A stretch of 64,000 nt of DNA from Rallus limicola (taxonomy: Eukaryota; Chordata; Aves; Gruiformes; Rallidae): positions 5,146,001 to 5,210,000 of the forward strand of contig JAKCOZ010000022.1 of assembly GCA_022605955.1 (NCBI GenBank), in the 5' to 3' direction. This document shows, piece by piece, positions 47,501 through 56,694 of this stretch. Position 1 is the first letter of the stretch. The number at the start of each line of letters is the position of its first letter. Both the position numbers and the translations under genes were made by a program. Below the pieces are notes generated by a model, which saw nothing but the letters and a program-made list of their open reading frames with translations, did not search any database and was not told where the DNA came from.

Positions 47501-50500
47501 AATATGCTTGAGTGCTTGACTTAACAATTTTAAAGCTGACTTACACTGATTTTTATTTAGCCTGGAGTAGTGTCCCCTGTGATGTTTTCCTTGCAGACCT
47601 AAGGTACCTCATGTCCTGAAGACAGTTTGCAGATATAAGCTGTCTTAAGGGAGAATTACCTTGTGTAGCCTTTTTGCTTTTTGTTTCTGATCTAGGTATA
47701 TGGTTCTGGGGGTTTGATGTCTTTGCTTCATTATTACCTTCACTGAATTGGACAAGAATTGACAGAATGCAGAGAATAGATGACTCCATCCGTGTTCCTA
47801 AACCACAGCCTGATTCTTTTCACTCTGTGCAACCCCCAAAGGTAAGGGAGAACAGTCTAGGGAAGAATTTTCATATCTCTTTAAGACTTCTGAGCTGTCA
47901 TGCCTTCAATATTTTGCAGTAATTTCTTGTCACACAAAGCTAATGTAAATAAATGTCTAGATTTTTATATATTGAAAATAGTCTTTCTACTTTAGGATAC
48001 CATAAGTATCTTCGATTCCAGTCGTATAAGCGAGCTGGAAAAGCAAATGGCCTTCGTGTCTGACAGATGCCATCACCATGACGAAAAATACAGCAAAGTG
48101 ATGCTTCTACTCAATAATCTGCAAGATCAGCTTGCCCAGATGAGTGACAAAAGTGAAACGTTGAGGCTAATAAAAAATGTGGTGGGTCAACATCTTAAAG
48201 ATATGAGACTGGAGGAAAAGGTGAGATTGTTATTGATGTTTTCTGATCAGAATACTTTGTTTTAATAACGCAGTTTATTAGCAATTTGATTTGCAGGTTC
48301 TTTTAACTGATAGGTGGTGAATGCCAGGGAGTAGATGTTGGCATTGATTCTTCCTTTGTTATAGCTGACAAAGAATTAATTCCAGATAGGTCAACTAAAA
48401 TAGAACCTTACATAGCTGAAAAGCAGATGAATTTATCCCATTTTTCTATAGTGAAAGAAGACTGTAGGAAGGACTGCTGGCAAAGAAGGGGTTTTGTGGT
48501 AAACTTCCCTGTGTGTAACCCCTACTACTGCTGCATAAGGCCTTTCTATTTCTTACAGATTCTTTAATTTTTCATCCTACCTACAGGATAGTATGAAAAA
48601 CTAAGTATGAGTAGCACTCACAGAACAAAATAAAAAGTATGCTTTCTAGAAAATACAAATTATGCTGTTTGTACTCCTGTCCTGGTTTCAGTCAGGATAG
48701 AGTTAACTTCATTTGTATCAGCAGATGGGATGCTGTGTTTGGGAGTTACAATGAAAGCAGTGCTGAGAACACCCTGATGTTTCTAGTTGCAGTCAGACAG
48801 TCAAAGCCAGGACAGGTGACCCAGATGGGCCAAAGAGAGTATTCCATGCCAATTACGTCCTGCCCAGGATAAAGGGGGGCTGATGGGAGGAAGAAGGGGG
48901 GCGGTTCCGGGACGCGAGGGTCTTGGGGGACGGTCGGGTTCCGGGACGGCTCTGGGTGGTGCGGCCTGAGTTGTGTGGTTGGGTGAGAAACTGCATTGTG
49001 TATCAATAGTTTCATATTCTTTTGCTCTAAAGTCCTGTTAGCATGGTTATATTTTATCTTTCTGTTATCTTAGTAAACTATCCTTATCCCAACCCACGGG
49101 CCTCTTAGTTTCTTGGTTTTGGAGTTATTTGTCCCTTCCTTTTCCCTTCCCTTGTCCCCCTCCCCCCCCCTTTCCCTTTTCTCCTGCTCTTTTACTTTAA
49201 GGAGCAGGCAGCTGCGTAGATCTTGGCCCACAGCCGGGGTGAAACCACGACAACTCCAAAATAAAATAACCCACCTTTTTCTTTCCCTGTTTTTAAGACT
49301 GACTTCCTGGCTTTACATCAAGAACATGAGTTGCGCATCCGGACACTGGAAGGGCTTCTTGAAAAACTCTCGGCTGAATCCAAGGTATTGGAAGCTAGCT
49401 TTGTTAGCTCACTCTAACTGTCAGCTGTTGATTAAAAAAAACTCCAGTTTTTTGTTGGCTATCCCAAACTCAAGTTTGCTTTACTCTAGCTGTTGCAGGT
49501 CTGTCTCAAAACTTGTTTGGGCTCTTGGAGGGGGTTTCAGTCCAAAGATGAAAAATTATTCACTTGACTTGTGAGGCAGGTTCTATGTGGAATAAAATTG
49601 TGCTATACAGAGGCACAAACCTAAGTGTGGGGGACAGTTCTAAAATCTGTTGTTTTCATTTAACATTTCTCTCTCTGTTAAAACTAACTTCTGTATTTTA
49701 CAGGACATCCAGAAGGAGCTTGATACAGCCAAGACAAAATCAGTGAGGTATAAGCACTTTTCAAGTATATTTTGCTTTTTCAATCCTGATGCTAAGTGAT
49801 GGTGAGATACATGTTGCTCTTTGAAATGCCACAAGACTTTTGTGACAGCTAACTGACCTGAATAGTTTTCATTGCCAGCAGGATTACTTCTGTCTTACAG
49901 TAGACTTTAACTGCGATGCTGAACGTAAGGCCCGCTTCCAGTATGTGAGCAATCCTACAGTGACATTATCTTACTAGAGAAAGCTGTTTATGTAGGGGAG
50001 GAGAATGAGTAACTTATCTTAAAAATGCATTAGATTTTTTTTAAAACTGCTTAGTGAAGTAAACAGAAACAACTTTTTAAATTCTTGTGTCAGTTCTTAT
50101 GTTCATCTCTGGTTTCAGTTTGTCAGCTGTACTGCTTTCCACTCATGTACGGTGTAATAGTGGGATAAAACCTGCAGCACTTCATTTAGTTTCCCCATTG
50201 GAAAGAAAAAATACATACTCACTGAAATGTCTTTCAAATGGGATCTCAATGTAAAGTAGCTTTAGAGTGCTGGGTGATACTTTTTTTTCCATAGCATGCA
50301 CTGAACACTGATCTGTGTTGGTCATATGTGACCTGCTACTTAAGCTTAACTTGACACCTGCCTCTGAATTTATTTTGGTTTAAGTAAGGTAACCTGAAAC
50401 TAACCAGTGGCAAACTAAGGCAAATAAAGTTTGTCTTGTTTGCCAGAAACCTGAAACTCCTCCAAATCTATATGCTTGAGTTAGTAACTTGTTGGCCTGG

Positions 50501-53500
50501 TGATGCTCGTCACTGCTGGATTTGTTCACTACATCAAAATGTGTTGCTTTGAATATATTCCTTATGCCTTAAATAACATCTTCAAGGAACTGCAAGCTCA
50601 CAGTGTGTCTCGTGGTGAATAACTGAACATGGGAAGCACTTTGTATTAGACAAGTATGTTCTCACACCTTTAGAATTTGGAGGGGTTTAAACTGCTCTTT
50701 CCTAATTACTAATTCTTTGTTTTTATCAGAGATGATGATGAACATAGTCAACTTCTCTCCAAAGTTAAAAAGCTGGAACTGGAGTTGTCTCAGATGAAGT
50801 CGGACCTGTTAACTTGGGAAAGTGTGAAGACGAGTTGCGAAAAAATAGATGCCATCCATGAGAGAGTACGTTCTGTAACGGGCCCAGGTGGTGGGAGTGG
50901 ATTTTGTTTGCTTTCTTGAAATGCTCTGCAATAAGTAACGGGGGGGGGTAGTATTTGTCTTAAAGAATGGCAGTGTTTTATGTAGTGAAACTGTAAACTT
51001 TCTCTATTAGTGCATTGCCAATTAACTAGACAAGAGCTTATGGCTTATTTTCTACAGCAACAGTGTCTTCTGCTACAATGCTAGCAGCTCTGTATACAGA
51101 ACTTGGCTGCCTTTCCTGGTGTGTTTTGCTAGCCCATGGCAATGTAGAAAAACTTGCAGAAAAGCAAGTTAGGTTTGTCACCTGAGAGTCATTTTTAAAA
51201 ATTGCAAGTAAGGTCTTTTGAAGCCTTTTATAAGGTCTGACTAGAATTTAGGCAGCAAAATACAGTACTAAGTATTGATACAGGTTTATCAAGTTGACTA
51301 AAATGCACCCTTGTAACACTCAAATATGATCTACTGCTTGTGTGGAATCAAAGCCTGCTGGGAGTGAGTGATCAAGCAGCATGTTTAACTAGACCTCAGA
51401 AGTGCACCACTCCCGTTAGCGTTGCCCCAATGCCACCTTTGAGCTGTTGCAGACAACTTTTTTTATTCTGAAGTGTTAGCCAGACCACTTATGTAAATTG
51501 CATGGTCTGCTGGGGCTCTTGGGTGTCTTCCCCAAACCGATGAAGCAGCCAGATTTCCTATACCACCTTCTGCACAGCTGCCTGGTCTGTTCGTCCAGTG
51601 TGAGTCACTAGCTAAAACCCATGTGAAAGCTAGGCTGCTTACATAGTACTGAATGGGGATTTTTGCCTGTTTTATGTGTAGATAAATAGATAAAAGGTAT
51701 TACTTAATGGTTATTAAGACTAATAATTTCACTTGATTGTTAATGGCTTTTAGGTAGATGCCCAGGTCAAAGAATCTGTCAAGCTGATGCTTTTTGGTGA
51801 TCAAAAAAAAGACTTTCCAGAATCACTTCTCCAGTGGCTTGCATCCAATTTTGTGAGCAAAAGTGATCTGCAGACTTTGTTGCGAGATCTGGAGTTGCAG
51901 ATCCTCAAGAATGTTACTCTCCATATGTCAGTTACAAACCAGAAACTAACACCTGAAGTAGTAACAAATGCTGTGGCTAACGCAGGGATTTCTGGAATCA
52001 CAGAAGCGGTGAGTGAGTTTAAGTTCTCAAAAGCTCAACTCAAACTGTAGAGAGCCCTATGATAGGGGTTTTGTTGTAGATGATCAGTAATATAAATTTT
52101 AATGATTTTAAGACATGCCAGGCATATTAATTGAAATGGAGAGGATGATAGAAAATGCATGTTCTTAGTGTTGCTTATTGCTGGTTGTGAACAGTTGTGT
52201 TTTTTCAAAGTAAACTATCTTGAAAGTTGAAGAATTTCCAAGAATTTAGTATACCAGAGAAGTGCAGCTCAGGGTACTGGGAAGGTGGGGAAAGAATGCA
52301 ACTTTTAAAGAAAACACCAGTCAAGATGGAGTATGAATTTGTATTTTAAAATAACTATGCATTAAAAATAAGACTTGTCATGGAATGCATTATCTTTGAG
52401 GTGCTTGTAACTTCATCAACCTGTGTATATCCATCCCTTGGTCTGTTAAAATCTTTCTCCTCTTGTGTATGTTTGTAGCAAGCACAGATTATTGTAAACA
52501 ATGCACTGAAACTCTACTCTCAAGACAAGACTGGTATGGTGGATTTTGCCTTGGAATCTGGAGGTAAATAGTAGAGGAAATGCCAGTTTTATGATTCATG
52601 TTACTTAGAGTAGTTATTAAAAATCTTAAAACACACTAAAGGTCATCAGACTACTGCCATCTGTGTGCTGTTGATGGGTGATGTAGCAGCCTGGGTGTGC
52701 AGGGGGAGGGACAGCACATGTATAGCTGTACAGTAGAGAATCACAGATCTGAGGTGTGCACACCACTGAACTCACCAGGGGAAATGTGTATTTCGAACCC
52801 TCTTCAATGCAAAGCCTTTAACATTCTTCAGCTAACACTGTACTTTGTATGCCCAGGCAGTTGCTAGTCTAGTGATACCTTTAATAGGCTTTTTCTAAGG
52901 AAAATGACATTAAGCTTTGAACATATCTCTAACTTAAAAGTCTTCAGGAAGAAATGACTAATTCTCTGCTAACCTGATGTATCTTTTTTGAGGTGGCAGC
53001 ATTCTGAGTACTCGCTGTTCTGAAACCTATGAGACCAAGACAGCATTAATTAGCCTCTTCGGAATTCCTCTGTGGTACTTCTCTCAGTCTCCCAGAGTGG
53101 TGATTCAGGTAATTAAAAGCCAAGTAAACAAATTCAGCAATCTTGTTTTGTGTTGAATGATTTGGATTGATTTTTGGGTGCTGGATGTTTCTGTCTGTAA
53201 TTTATTGAGGGTCAGAGGTACTTTGAACTGTTTTCCAAAGAGTGGGATTTTTCTGGTAGCTGCTGAAGTCTTGCTGTAGCAAAATTAGGTCCCTTAGCAG
53301 AGGTTTGGGTGGTGCATTACACCTCTGAAGTGTGAGCACTGGGAGGATTCCTGTTGAGGCATAATCTAAAGATGGGTCTTAAACAGTGCTGGTAGTTCAA
53401 GTGGATACAGTGTCTTCCTGAAGAGTTCTACCAAATAGATCCTATTCTGCCTCTTGCTAAGACTGTCCCTGATAATCAGAATTCATTACAACTCTTTATT

Positions 53501-54674
53501 ATGGAAAAAAATCATTACAAAATACTTGTGATTTTGTTGTTGCTGTTGTGTCCCATCCTGTTCTCTCCCTCTCCTCCTTTCTAGCCGGACATGTATCCAG
53601 GAAACTGCTGGGCTTTCAAAGGATCGCAGGGCTATCTTGTAGTTAGACTGTCAATGAAGATCTACCCAACTGCCTTTACAGTGGAACACATACCAAAAAC
53701 ACTGTCACCAACAGGAAACATCACCAGTGCTCCTAAGAACTTCTCAGTCTATGTAAGTCTTGTCTCTCAACTTAAGCTGATGCTTGTATGCATGATGAAT
53801 ACTTGTATTACATATTCTGGGAAATAACGACTTCAGAGAGGATAGCTAAGATGAGAAACTGTTAACTGCTTTTAGAATTGCTTGTATTTTTGAGCTGTGA
53901 AATTAGGAATAAGTAGTGTTACAACTGATTTTGGGGGGAGGAGTTTCTTTTTATGCAGTAGTAAAGGTTTTAAGGGAGGTGATGGTATAATTCTTTTTTG
54001 CTTCAAATTTGACAAATCAAGTGCATTAATCTTTATCCTGTTACAGGGTCTGGACGATGAATATCAAGAAGAAGGTGAGCTTCTAGGACAGTATATCTAT
54101 GACCAAGGAGGAGAACCACTGCAGATGTTTCCAGTGATGGTAAGTCTGGATGATAAGATTTAAAGCATCAGGAAAAAGATGCTCGTATCCTCTATGGAAG
54201 TGCAAGATGAGCAGTGAAGGAAAAAAGTCCTGTTGGTTAAGGAGTGTTGAAACTGAGGTAGAAAATACCTATGGATCTGCCACAAAACCTGTGGTCTAGA
54301 GAGATGAGAGTGGAGGAAAGGTTTGGGCCATCTGGTATGAGGATGATAAGCACATAAAACATGCTTCATGCTCCTGACTCCCTTCACAAATAACTGGTGG
54401 TAAGGCAAGGCAGGTTCTGCTCAAAGTGCTAGAAGTTCCCACAGCCTGACTCAGTCCTGCAACCACCAGCATTTATTAAGGAATCTAAGAAAGCAATGTC
54501 ACTTGCTCTTGTTTATGCTAGAAACCTAACTCTGGTTTGTGTGTTTGCTTTCTTCTCCAGGAGAAAACTGAAAAAGCATTCCAAATAGTGGAACTGAGAA
54601 TTTTTTCTAACTGGGGTCATGCAGAGTACACATGCCTTTATCGGTTCAGAGTGCACGGGAAACCTGCCGAATAA
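32464..54674 (+). CDS. SUN1: SUN1, SUN domain-containing protein 1 (22 coding exons, 907 aa)
   Basis: Inner-nuclear-membrane LINC-complex protein: its N-terminus faces the nucleoplasm and lamins, and its SUN domain binds KASH tails of nesprins in the perinuclear space. The start MDFSRLHTYTPPHCLPENTG matches the known vertebrate N-terminus. In order: Ser/Arg-rich lamin-binding region (1-160, with SPRMSRRSLRL at about 47-57); Cys-rich patch (YTCSDCSML, about residue 189); several hydrophobic segments (about 230-400); the main membrane span (about 404-424); lumenal coiled coils (about 470-715); SUN domain (about 717-905). Cys753 (STRCSETYE) aligns with the SUN2 cysteine that bonds to KASH. Cys791 (PGNCWAF) and Cys895 (EYTCLYR) align with the internal disulphide and are 104 residues apart, as in SUN2. 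All 21 coding introns keep frame with GT-AG ends. The length matches the long mammalian isoforms (about 910 residues). Confidence 0.97.
33019..33088 (+). repeat. 27-bp tandem repeat, ~2.5 copies
   Basis: The unit starts ACTTTTTCTTAAACTAACC and ends ATTGTTAG. Two nearly identical full units are followed by a partial one (ACTTTTTCTTAAA). Confidence 0.9.
34859..35260 (-). mobile_element. CR1 LINE 3' part, - orientation
   Basis: ATAGAATGTTTTAGGTTGGA, CATGCCCCTGCCATGGGCAC, CCCAGGGCTTCACAACCCAG, CCTCTCCAGCTTTCCTGGAG and AATTCTCTCAGCCTGTCTTC follow the antisense order of an avian CR1 of about 400 bp. Overlapping frames are not genes. Confidence 0.93.
38787..38981 (+). CDS. SUN1: SUN1 coding exon 2
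   Basis: 195 nt, phase 2-2, residues 26-90. It reads SSSYSSSALDFEIENKIEPV and then FDSPRMSRRSLRLAAAGF, the conserved basic lamin-binding part. The acceptor is TGCTTCAG and the donor CTAA|GTAAGC. Confidence 0.96.
39340..39530 (+). CDS. SUN1: SUN1 coding exon 3
   Basis: 191 nt, phase 2 to 1, residues 91-154. It is Ser-rich and basic (KMLKQRKSMNKQSGS) and ends in the conserved LLDESLIREQTEVDHFWG. The acceptor is TTTCCTAG and the donor TGGG|GTAGGC. Confidence 0.96.
40633..40659 (+). CDS. SUN1: SUN1 coding exon 4, 27-nt microexon
   Basis: It encodes GLDDEGDPK with split Gly codons at both ends (phase 1-1). The acceptor is TCTCTAAAG and the donor AAAG|GTAACC. Human SUN1 has a like-placed GLDDDGDLKG. 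Skipping it keeps frame. Confidence 0.92.
40763..40957 (+). CDS. SUN1: SUN1 coding exon 5
   Basis: 195 nt, phase 1-1, residues 164-228. It contains NGYTCSDCSMLSERKEVLTA, a conserved CxxC motif, and ends SRIYSRDRSQKHAS. The acceptor is GTTTGCTAG and the donor TCTA|GTAAGT. Confidence 0.96.
42610..42732 (+). CDS. SUN1: SUN1 coding exon 6
   Basis: 123 nt, phase 1-1, residues 229-269. It encodes a hydrophobic or amphipathic stretch (SFASLLVQLFQMVLLKLGY). The acceptor is TTTCAATAG and the donor AAAG|GTACCT. The position suits an alternatively spliced region. Confidence 0.88.
43701..43784 (+). CDS. SUN1: SUN1 coding exon 7
   Basis: 84 nt, phase 1-1, residues 270-297 (AHSDYCGSMNVKEFYRGDSH...). The acceptor is GTGTTGCAG and the donor ATAT|GTAAGT. 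Confidence 0.9.
44078..44188 (+). CDS. SUN1: SUN1 coding exon 8
   Basis: 111 nt, phase 1-1, residues 298-334. It begins CDDCKGKKHLELYTTDH, a second CxxC motif conserved in mammalian long isoforms, and ends TIWHTFSYA. The acceptor is ACCAACAG and the donor GCAG|GTTGAC. An earlier in-exon GT (AAAG|GTGTAG) is a weaker alternative. Confidence 0.9.
45561..45659 (+). CDS. SUN1: SUN1 coding exon 9
   Basis: 99 nt, phase 1-1, residues 335-367. Hydrophobic: GYSMLHMLQTVGATGWLVSQ, then KVVSLLWLALLSP. The acceptor is TGATCTAG and the donor CCAG|GTTACT. This matches the alternatively spliced hydrophobic exon of mammals. Confidence 0.94.
46318..46411 (+). CDS. SUN1: SUN1 coding exon 10
   Basis: 94 nt, phase 1 to 2, residues 368-398 (GRAVSGMFRLLRSGWYQLVT, LMSLLKVFLLRR). 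The acceptor is GTCTTCTAG and the donor GAAG|GTGTGT. Membrane-associated segment. Confidence 0.94.
46534..46592 (+). CDS. SUN1: SUN1 coding exon 11, main membrane span
   Basis: 59 nt, phase 2 to 1, residues 399-418 (RCLPEIYKLLLFLIPLLFLL), the single inner-membrane-spanning helix. The acceptor is TTCTTTAG and the donor CTAG|GTATGT. Confidence 0.95.
47696..47841 (+). CDS. SUN1: SUN1 coding exon 12
   Basis: 146 nt, phase 1 to 0, residues 419-467. It finishes the membrane span (GIWFWGFDVFASLLPSLNWT) and starts the lumenal stalk (QRIDDSIRVPKPQ). The acceptor is TGATCTAG and the donor AAAG|GTAAGG. Confidence 0.95.
47996..48220 (+). CDS. SUN1: SUN1 coding exon 13
   Basis: 225 nt, phase 0-0, residues 468-542. 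First lumenal coiled coil (ISELEKQMAFVSDRCHHHDE; KVMLLLNNLQDQLAQM) and the conserved KNVVGQHLKDM. The acceptor is CTACTTTAG and the donor AAAG|GTGAGA. Confidence 0.95.
48673..48677 (+). repeat. Left target-site duplication (ACTCC) of the solo LTR
   Basis: ACTCC directly precedes the TG of the LTR and is repeated at 49253-49257. Confidence 0.9.
48678..49252 (+). mobile_element. Solo LTR of an avian endogenous retrovirus (ERVL-like), sense in SUN1 intron
   Basis: 575 bp starting TGTCCTGGTTTCAGTCAGGA and ending GGTGAAACCACGACA (TG...CA), with 5-bp ACTCC duplications on both sides. No internal retroviral genes remain, so this is a recombination-derived solo LTR. The 5-bp duplication and the terminal words match the ERVL-type LTRs widespread in birds, as I recall them. 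The expected TATA region reads CAGGATAAAGG and the poly(A) hexamer seems decayed. A long C/T-rich tract (about 49125-49200) lies near its 3' end. Confidence 0.9.
49253..49257 (+). repeat. Right target-site duplication (ACTCC)
   Basis: Exact copy of 48673-48677, immediately after the LTR's terminal CA. Confidence 0.9.
49298..49384 (+). CDS. SUN1: SUN1 coding exon 14
   Basis: 87 nt, phase 0-0, residues 543-571 (TDFLALHQEHELRIRTLEGL, LEKLSAESK). Coiled-coil heptads. The acceptor TTTTTAAG lies only 45 bp after the LTR end. The donor is CAAG|GTATTG. Confidence 0.95.
49704..49747 (+). CDS. SUN1: SUN1 coding exon 15
   Basis: 44 nt, phase 0 to 2, residues 572-585 (DIQKELDTAKTKSV plus a split Arg). 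Coiled coil. The acceptor is TTTTACAG and the donor TGAG|GTATAA. Confidence 0.94.
50730..50865 (+). CDS. SUN1: SUN1 coding exon 16
   Basis: 136 nt, phase 2 to 0, residues 586-631 (RDDDEHSQLLSKVKKLELEL; WESVKTSCEKIDAIHER). Coiled coil. The acceptor is TTTATCAG and the donor GAGA|GTACGT, a weaker donor without G at -1. Confidence 0.92.
51754..52008 (+). CDS. SUN1: SUN1 coding exon 17
   Basis: 255 nt, phase 0-0, residues 632-716. Second coiled coil next to the SUN domain (SLLQWLASNFVSKSDLQTLL; RDLELQILKNVTLHMSV), ending AGISGITEA. The acceptor is CTTTTAG and the donor AGCG|GTGAGT. Confidence 0.96.
52479..52563 (+). CDS. SUN1: SUN1 coding exon 18, SUN domain start
   Basis: 85 nt, phase 0 to 1, residues 717-744 (QAQIIVNNALKLYSQDKTGM, VDFALESG). 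Near-identical to the human family sequence. The acceptor is TTTGTAG and the donor GGAG|GTAAAT. Confidence 0.97.
52993..53108 (+). CDS. SUN1: SUN1 coding exon 19, SUN domain
   Basis: 116 nt, phase 1 to 0, residues 745-783. It contains Cys753 in STRCSETYETKTAL, which by alignment with SUN2 forms the disulphide to KASH peptides, and the following lid region. The acceptor is the unusual TTTTTTGAG; the donor is TCAG|GTAATT. Confidence 0.96.
53585..53752 (+). CDS. SUN1: SUN1 coding exon 20, SUN domain
   Basis: 168 nt, phase 0-0, residues 784-839. PGNCWAFKGSQGYLVVRLS holds Cys791 of the internal disulphide; LSPTGNITSAPK carries an N-glycosylation sequon. The acceptor is CTTTCTAG and the donor CTAT|GTAAGT. 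Confidence 0.97.
54047..54139 (+). CDS. SUN1: SUN1 coding exon 21, SUN domain
   Basis: 93 nt, phase 0-0, residues 840-870 (GLDDEYQEEGELLGQYIYDQ, then GGEPLQMFPVM). The acceptor is GTTACAG and the donor GATG|GTAAGT. Confidence 0.97.
54561..54674 (+). CDS. SUN1: SUN1 terminal coding exon
   Basis: Residues 871-907 and TAA at 54672-54674. It contains QIVELRIFSNWGHAEYTCLY with Cys895, and ends RFRVHGKPAE, the C-terminus that packs under the KASH peptide. The acceptor is TTCTCCAG. Confidence 0.97.
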   Translation, partial: EKTEKAFQIVELRIFSNWGHAEYTCLYRFRVHGKPAE

Positions 54675-55046
54675 TCTCCTACACTACAGCTTGGCTTGGG
54701 GTTTGTTGTACATTTTGTTCTCAATTTGTATATACCGGAAAGCCTACAACACTGGAATCAAAAGGATGAGGATGCAAGAGAGATACTGCAGAACTATCAA
54801 TCCTCTGGTAAAAGCAGAAGACTGTCAGCAGAACTGTATAAAAATAATTTTTACTTGTTCTAATGCTCAGCTTGTATTTGCCAGTTCAGCTTTCTATTTT
54901 TGTGTCCATGCTCAGAGAAATAATGCATGCAAACTGCTATGGTTCATAAAGCCCAGTTGGCAAACAGGTGACACCTATTTTATTACAAATGAATGTATAG
55001 GCTTGGTTTTTTTGGGGGTTCTGTTTTTGGGGTTTTATTTTTAAAG

Positions 55047-55052
55047 AATAAA
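55047..55052 (+). terminator. SUN1: SUN1 proximal poly(A) signal
   Basis: AATAAA 373 bases after the stop, followed by a G/T-rich region (GGCATCTGGTTGTTTT). It would give a short 3' UTR. Confidence 0.65.
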
Positions 55053-55940
55053 CCACACTTTCTGCAACTAGGCATCTGGTTGTTTTAAATCCAGGACTTA
55101 CCTACATAACTTCTGTTAGTTTTTGGCTTGTGGTGCCAAGCTGTGGTCTGTTTTAAACACTGCCTGTGGCTAAAGGTGTCCTTCAATTGACCCTTCGTTT
55201 TGCCTTTCTTGGTAGATCCAGAAGGGCTTCTTTTGATACCTGTTCATTATAACAAATACTACTGTCAGGGAAAGTTAACACAACCAAAACTAGCTTCAAC
55301 ACCAGCGACTGCGAATGTTTTACTCTAATTTGTGGCCACAAATTGCTGTGAGAGTCAGGGATAACTTTAACTTGAAGTTATTTTAAGGGTTTTTCCCATA
55401 GCAACTTGGCCAGTTTCTTTAGTGTTAATTCCAAGTCAACCTTGATACACTGACTAACTGGATCGGAGCTGATAAGCCTGCTATGTTCAGCTAACATACA
55501 GCAATTCAACTGTCTGTCAAAAGTGATCTCTGGGGGACAGCAGCTCCTTGGGCTGGTTCATTGTTAGAATGTAGCCAGAGAACACCACACATGGAAAACA
55601 GGGCTGGGCTAAACCTCGCTACTTCACACTGCTCCAGGGACTCCTGCTCAGTACTGCCAAACCCAAACACATGGGTGTTCTTTAGCTCATCCCCAGAAAC
55701 CCTGGCCAGGTACAAGACTACTTGAGCCAGCTTGCTCTCAGAAGCAACTTTTCCACCCAGAAGGAGATGAAACTGCTTGTTGCCTCTCTCAGGATTGCTG
55801 CTTCAACGATCCTGATGCATTTTTTTATCTCGCTGTTACAATGCATTTTAAAGCTACCTGGGAACTGTTACCACATGGAACTGCTGACTGGTTTTCTGAA
55901 TCAAGTGATGTATGTTGCACAACAGTCCTCGAATGTTTAA

Positions 55941-55946
55941 AAATAA
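55941..55946 (+). terminator. SUN1: SUN1 middle poly(A) signal
   Basis: AATAAA in TTTAAAAATAAAGTCTCC. T-rich sequence follows within 30 bases. Confidence 0.55.
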
Positions 55947-56245
55947 AGTCTCCAGGTGAAGAACCTTTTATTTTCACTTGAGCCTGAGACACAACTTAGG
56001 GCCTGTGTGGAGGAGCTCGATCACACATGTACAGGTGTTTTCATATTATAGGTTACATATTTAAAAGTAGAGTTATCCTGTATAAATGGAAATTAGGTAG
56101 TTGGGGGTGGGAATATTTTGAATAACACTAACTTATTTTTAAAGAAGCAAGATAGGACTTTGTGCAATGTATTTTTGTAAATGCTTTTCAAAACGTCTGT
56201 TCTTCTCTGCTGCCTCCACCCTGACCAGATGCTATTGAGATGTTA

Positions 56246-56251
56246 AATAAA
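56246..56251 (+). terminator. SUN1: SUN1 distal poly(A) signal
   Basis: AATAAA in TGTTAAATAAAGAGG, with a TTTAATTTTCG downstream element and another hexamer at 56294. It lies just before the GET4 CpG island. Confidence 0.7.
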
Positions 56252-56694
56252 GAGGTTTAATTTTCGAAAGCGCATGTACTGTTTGAAACGAGAAATAAAG
56301 CTGCTCTTCTCTATCCTGATCACCCCCAGCCTCGCCTCTTGGGCCTGCCCTGGGGCTGCTCTCGGCTGTCCCCGCTCGGCGCTGAGGCATGGGGCAACTC
56401 CCCGTCCAGGGCCGGGCCGCGCAGCCGGGCGCTCTCCGGCAGCGGGCAGCTCGCCGTCCCCACAGGCAACCCGCCGGGGTTGCGCCGGGCCTGTGGCGCC
56501 AGCAGGGGCCGGGCCGCAGTCCCCGCTCGGTGCAGCGTGTTTACAATGCCCGCCCCGTTCTCCTCCCCGGGCTCGGGGTGCCCCCTTGGCGGCTGCCGCG
56601 GTGCCCGGCACCGCGCCGGCCCCCCGGCGGGCGGGCGGGCAGACGGACTGATGGGCCCCCGCAGCTCCCGCAGGCCCGCTCCGCCCCCGAGCCA

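Larger units (their letters stand above)
54675..56270 (+). other. SUN1: SUN1 3' UTR (up to ~1.6 kb)
   Basis: Non-coding sequence with AATAAA hexamers at 55047, 55941 and 56246. I recognise no mobile element. A 141-codon frame at 54619-55044 overlaps the stop region in another frame and has no family resemblance. Confidence 0.75.

Noticed and set aside
49113..49574. 153-codon frame across the LTR end and SUN1 exon 14
   Set aside because: It reads exon 14 in the wrong frame and most of it is LTR pyrimidine tract; not a gene.
54619..55044. 141-codon frame overlapping the SUN1 stop codon in another frame
   Set aside because: It starts inside the last SUN1 exon out of frame. It has some hydrophobic stretches but no recognisable domain, and its length is within chance for AT-rich 3' UTR.
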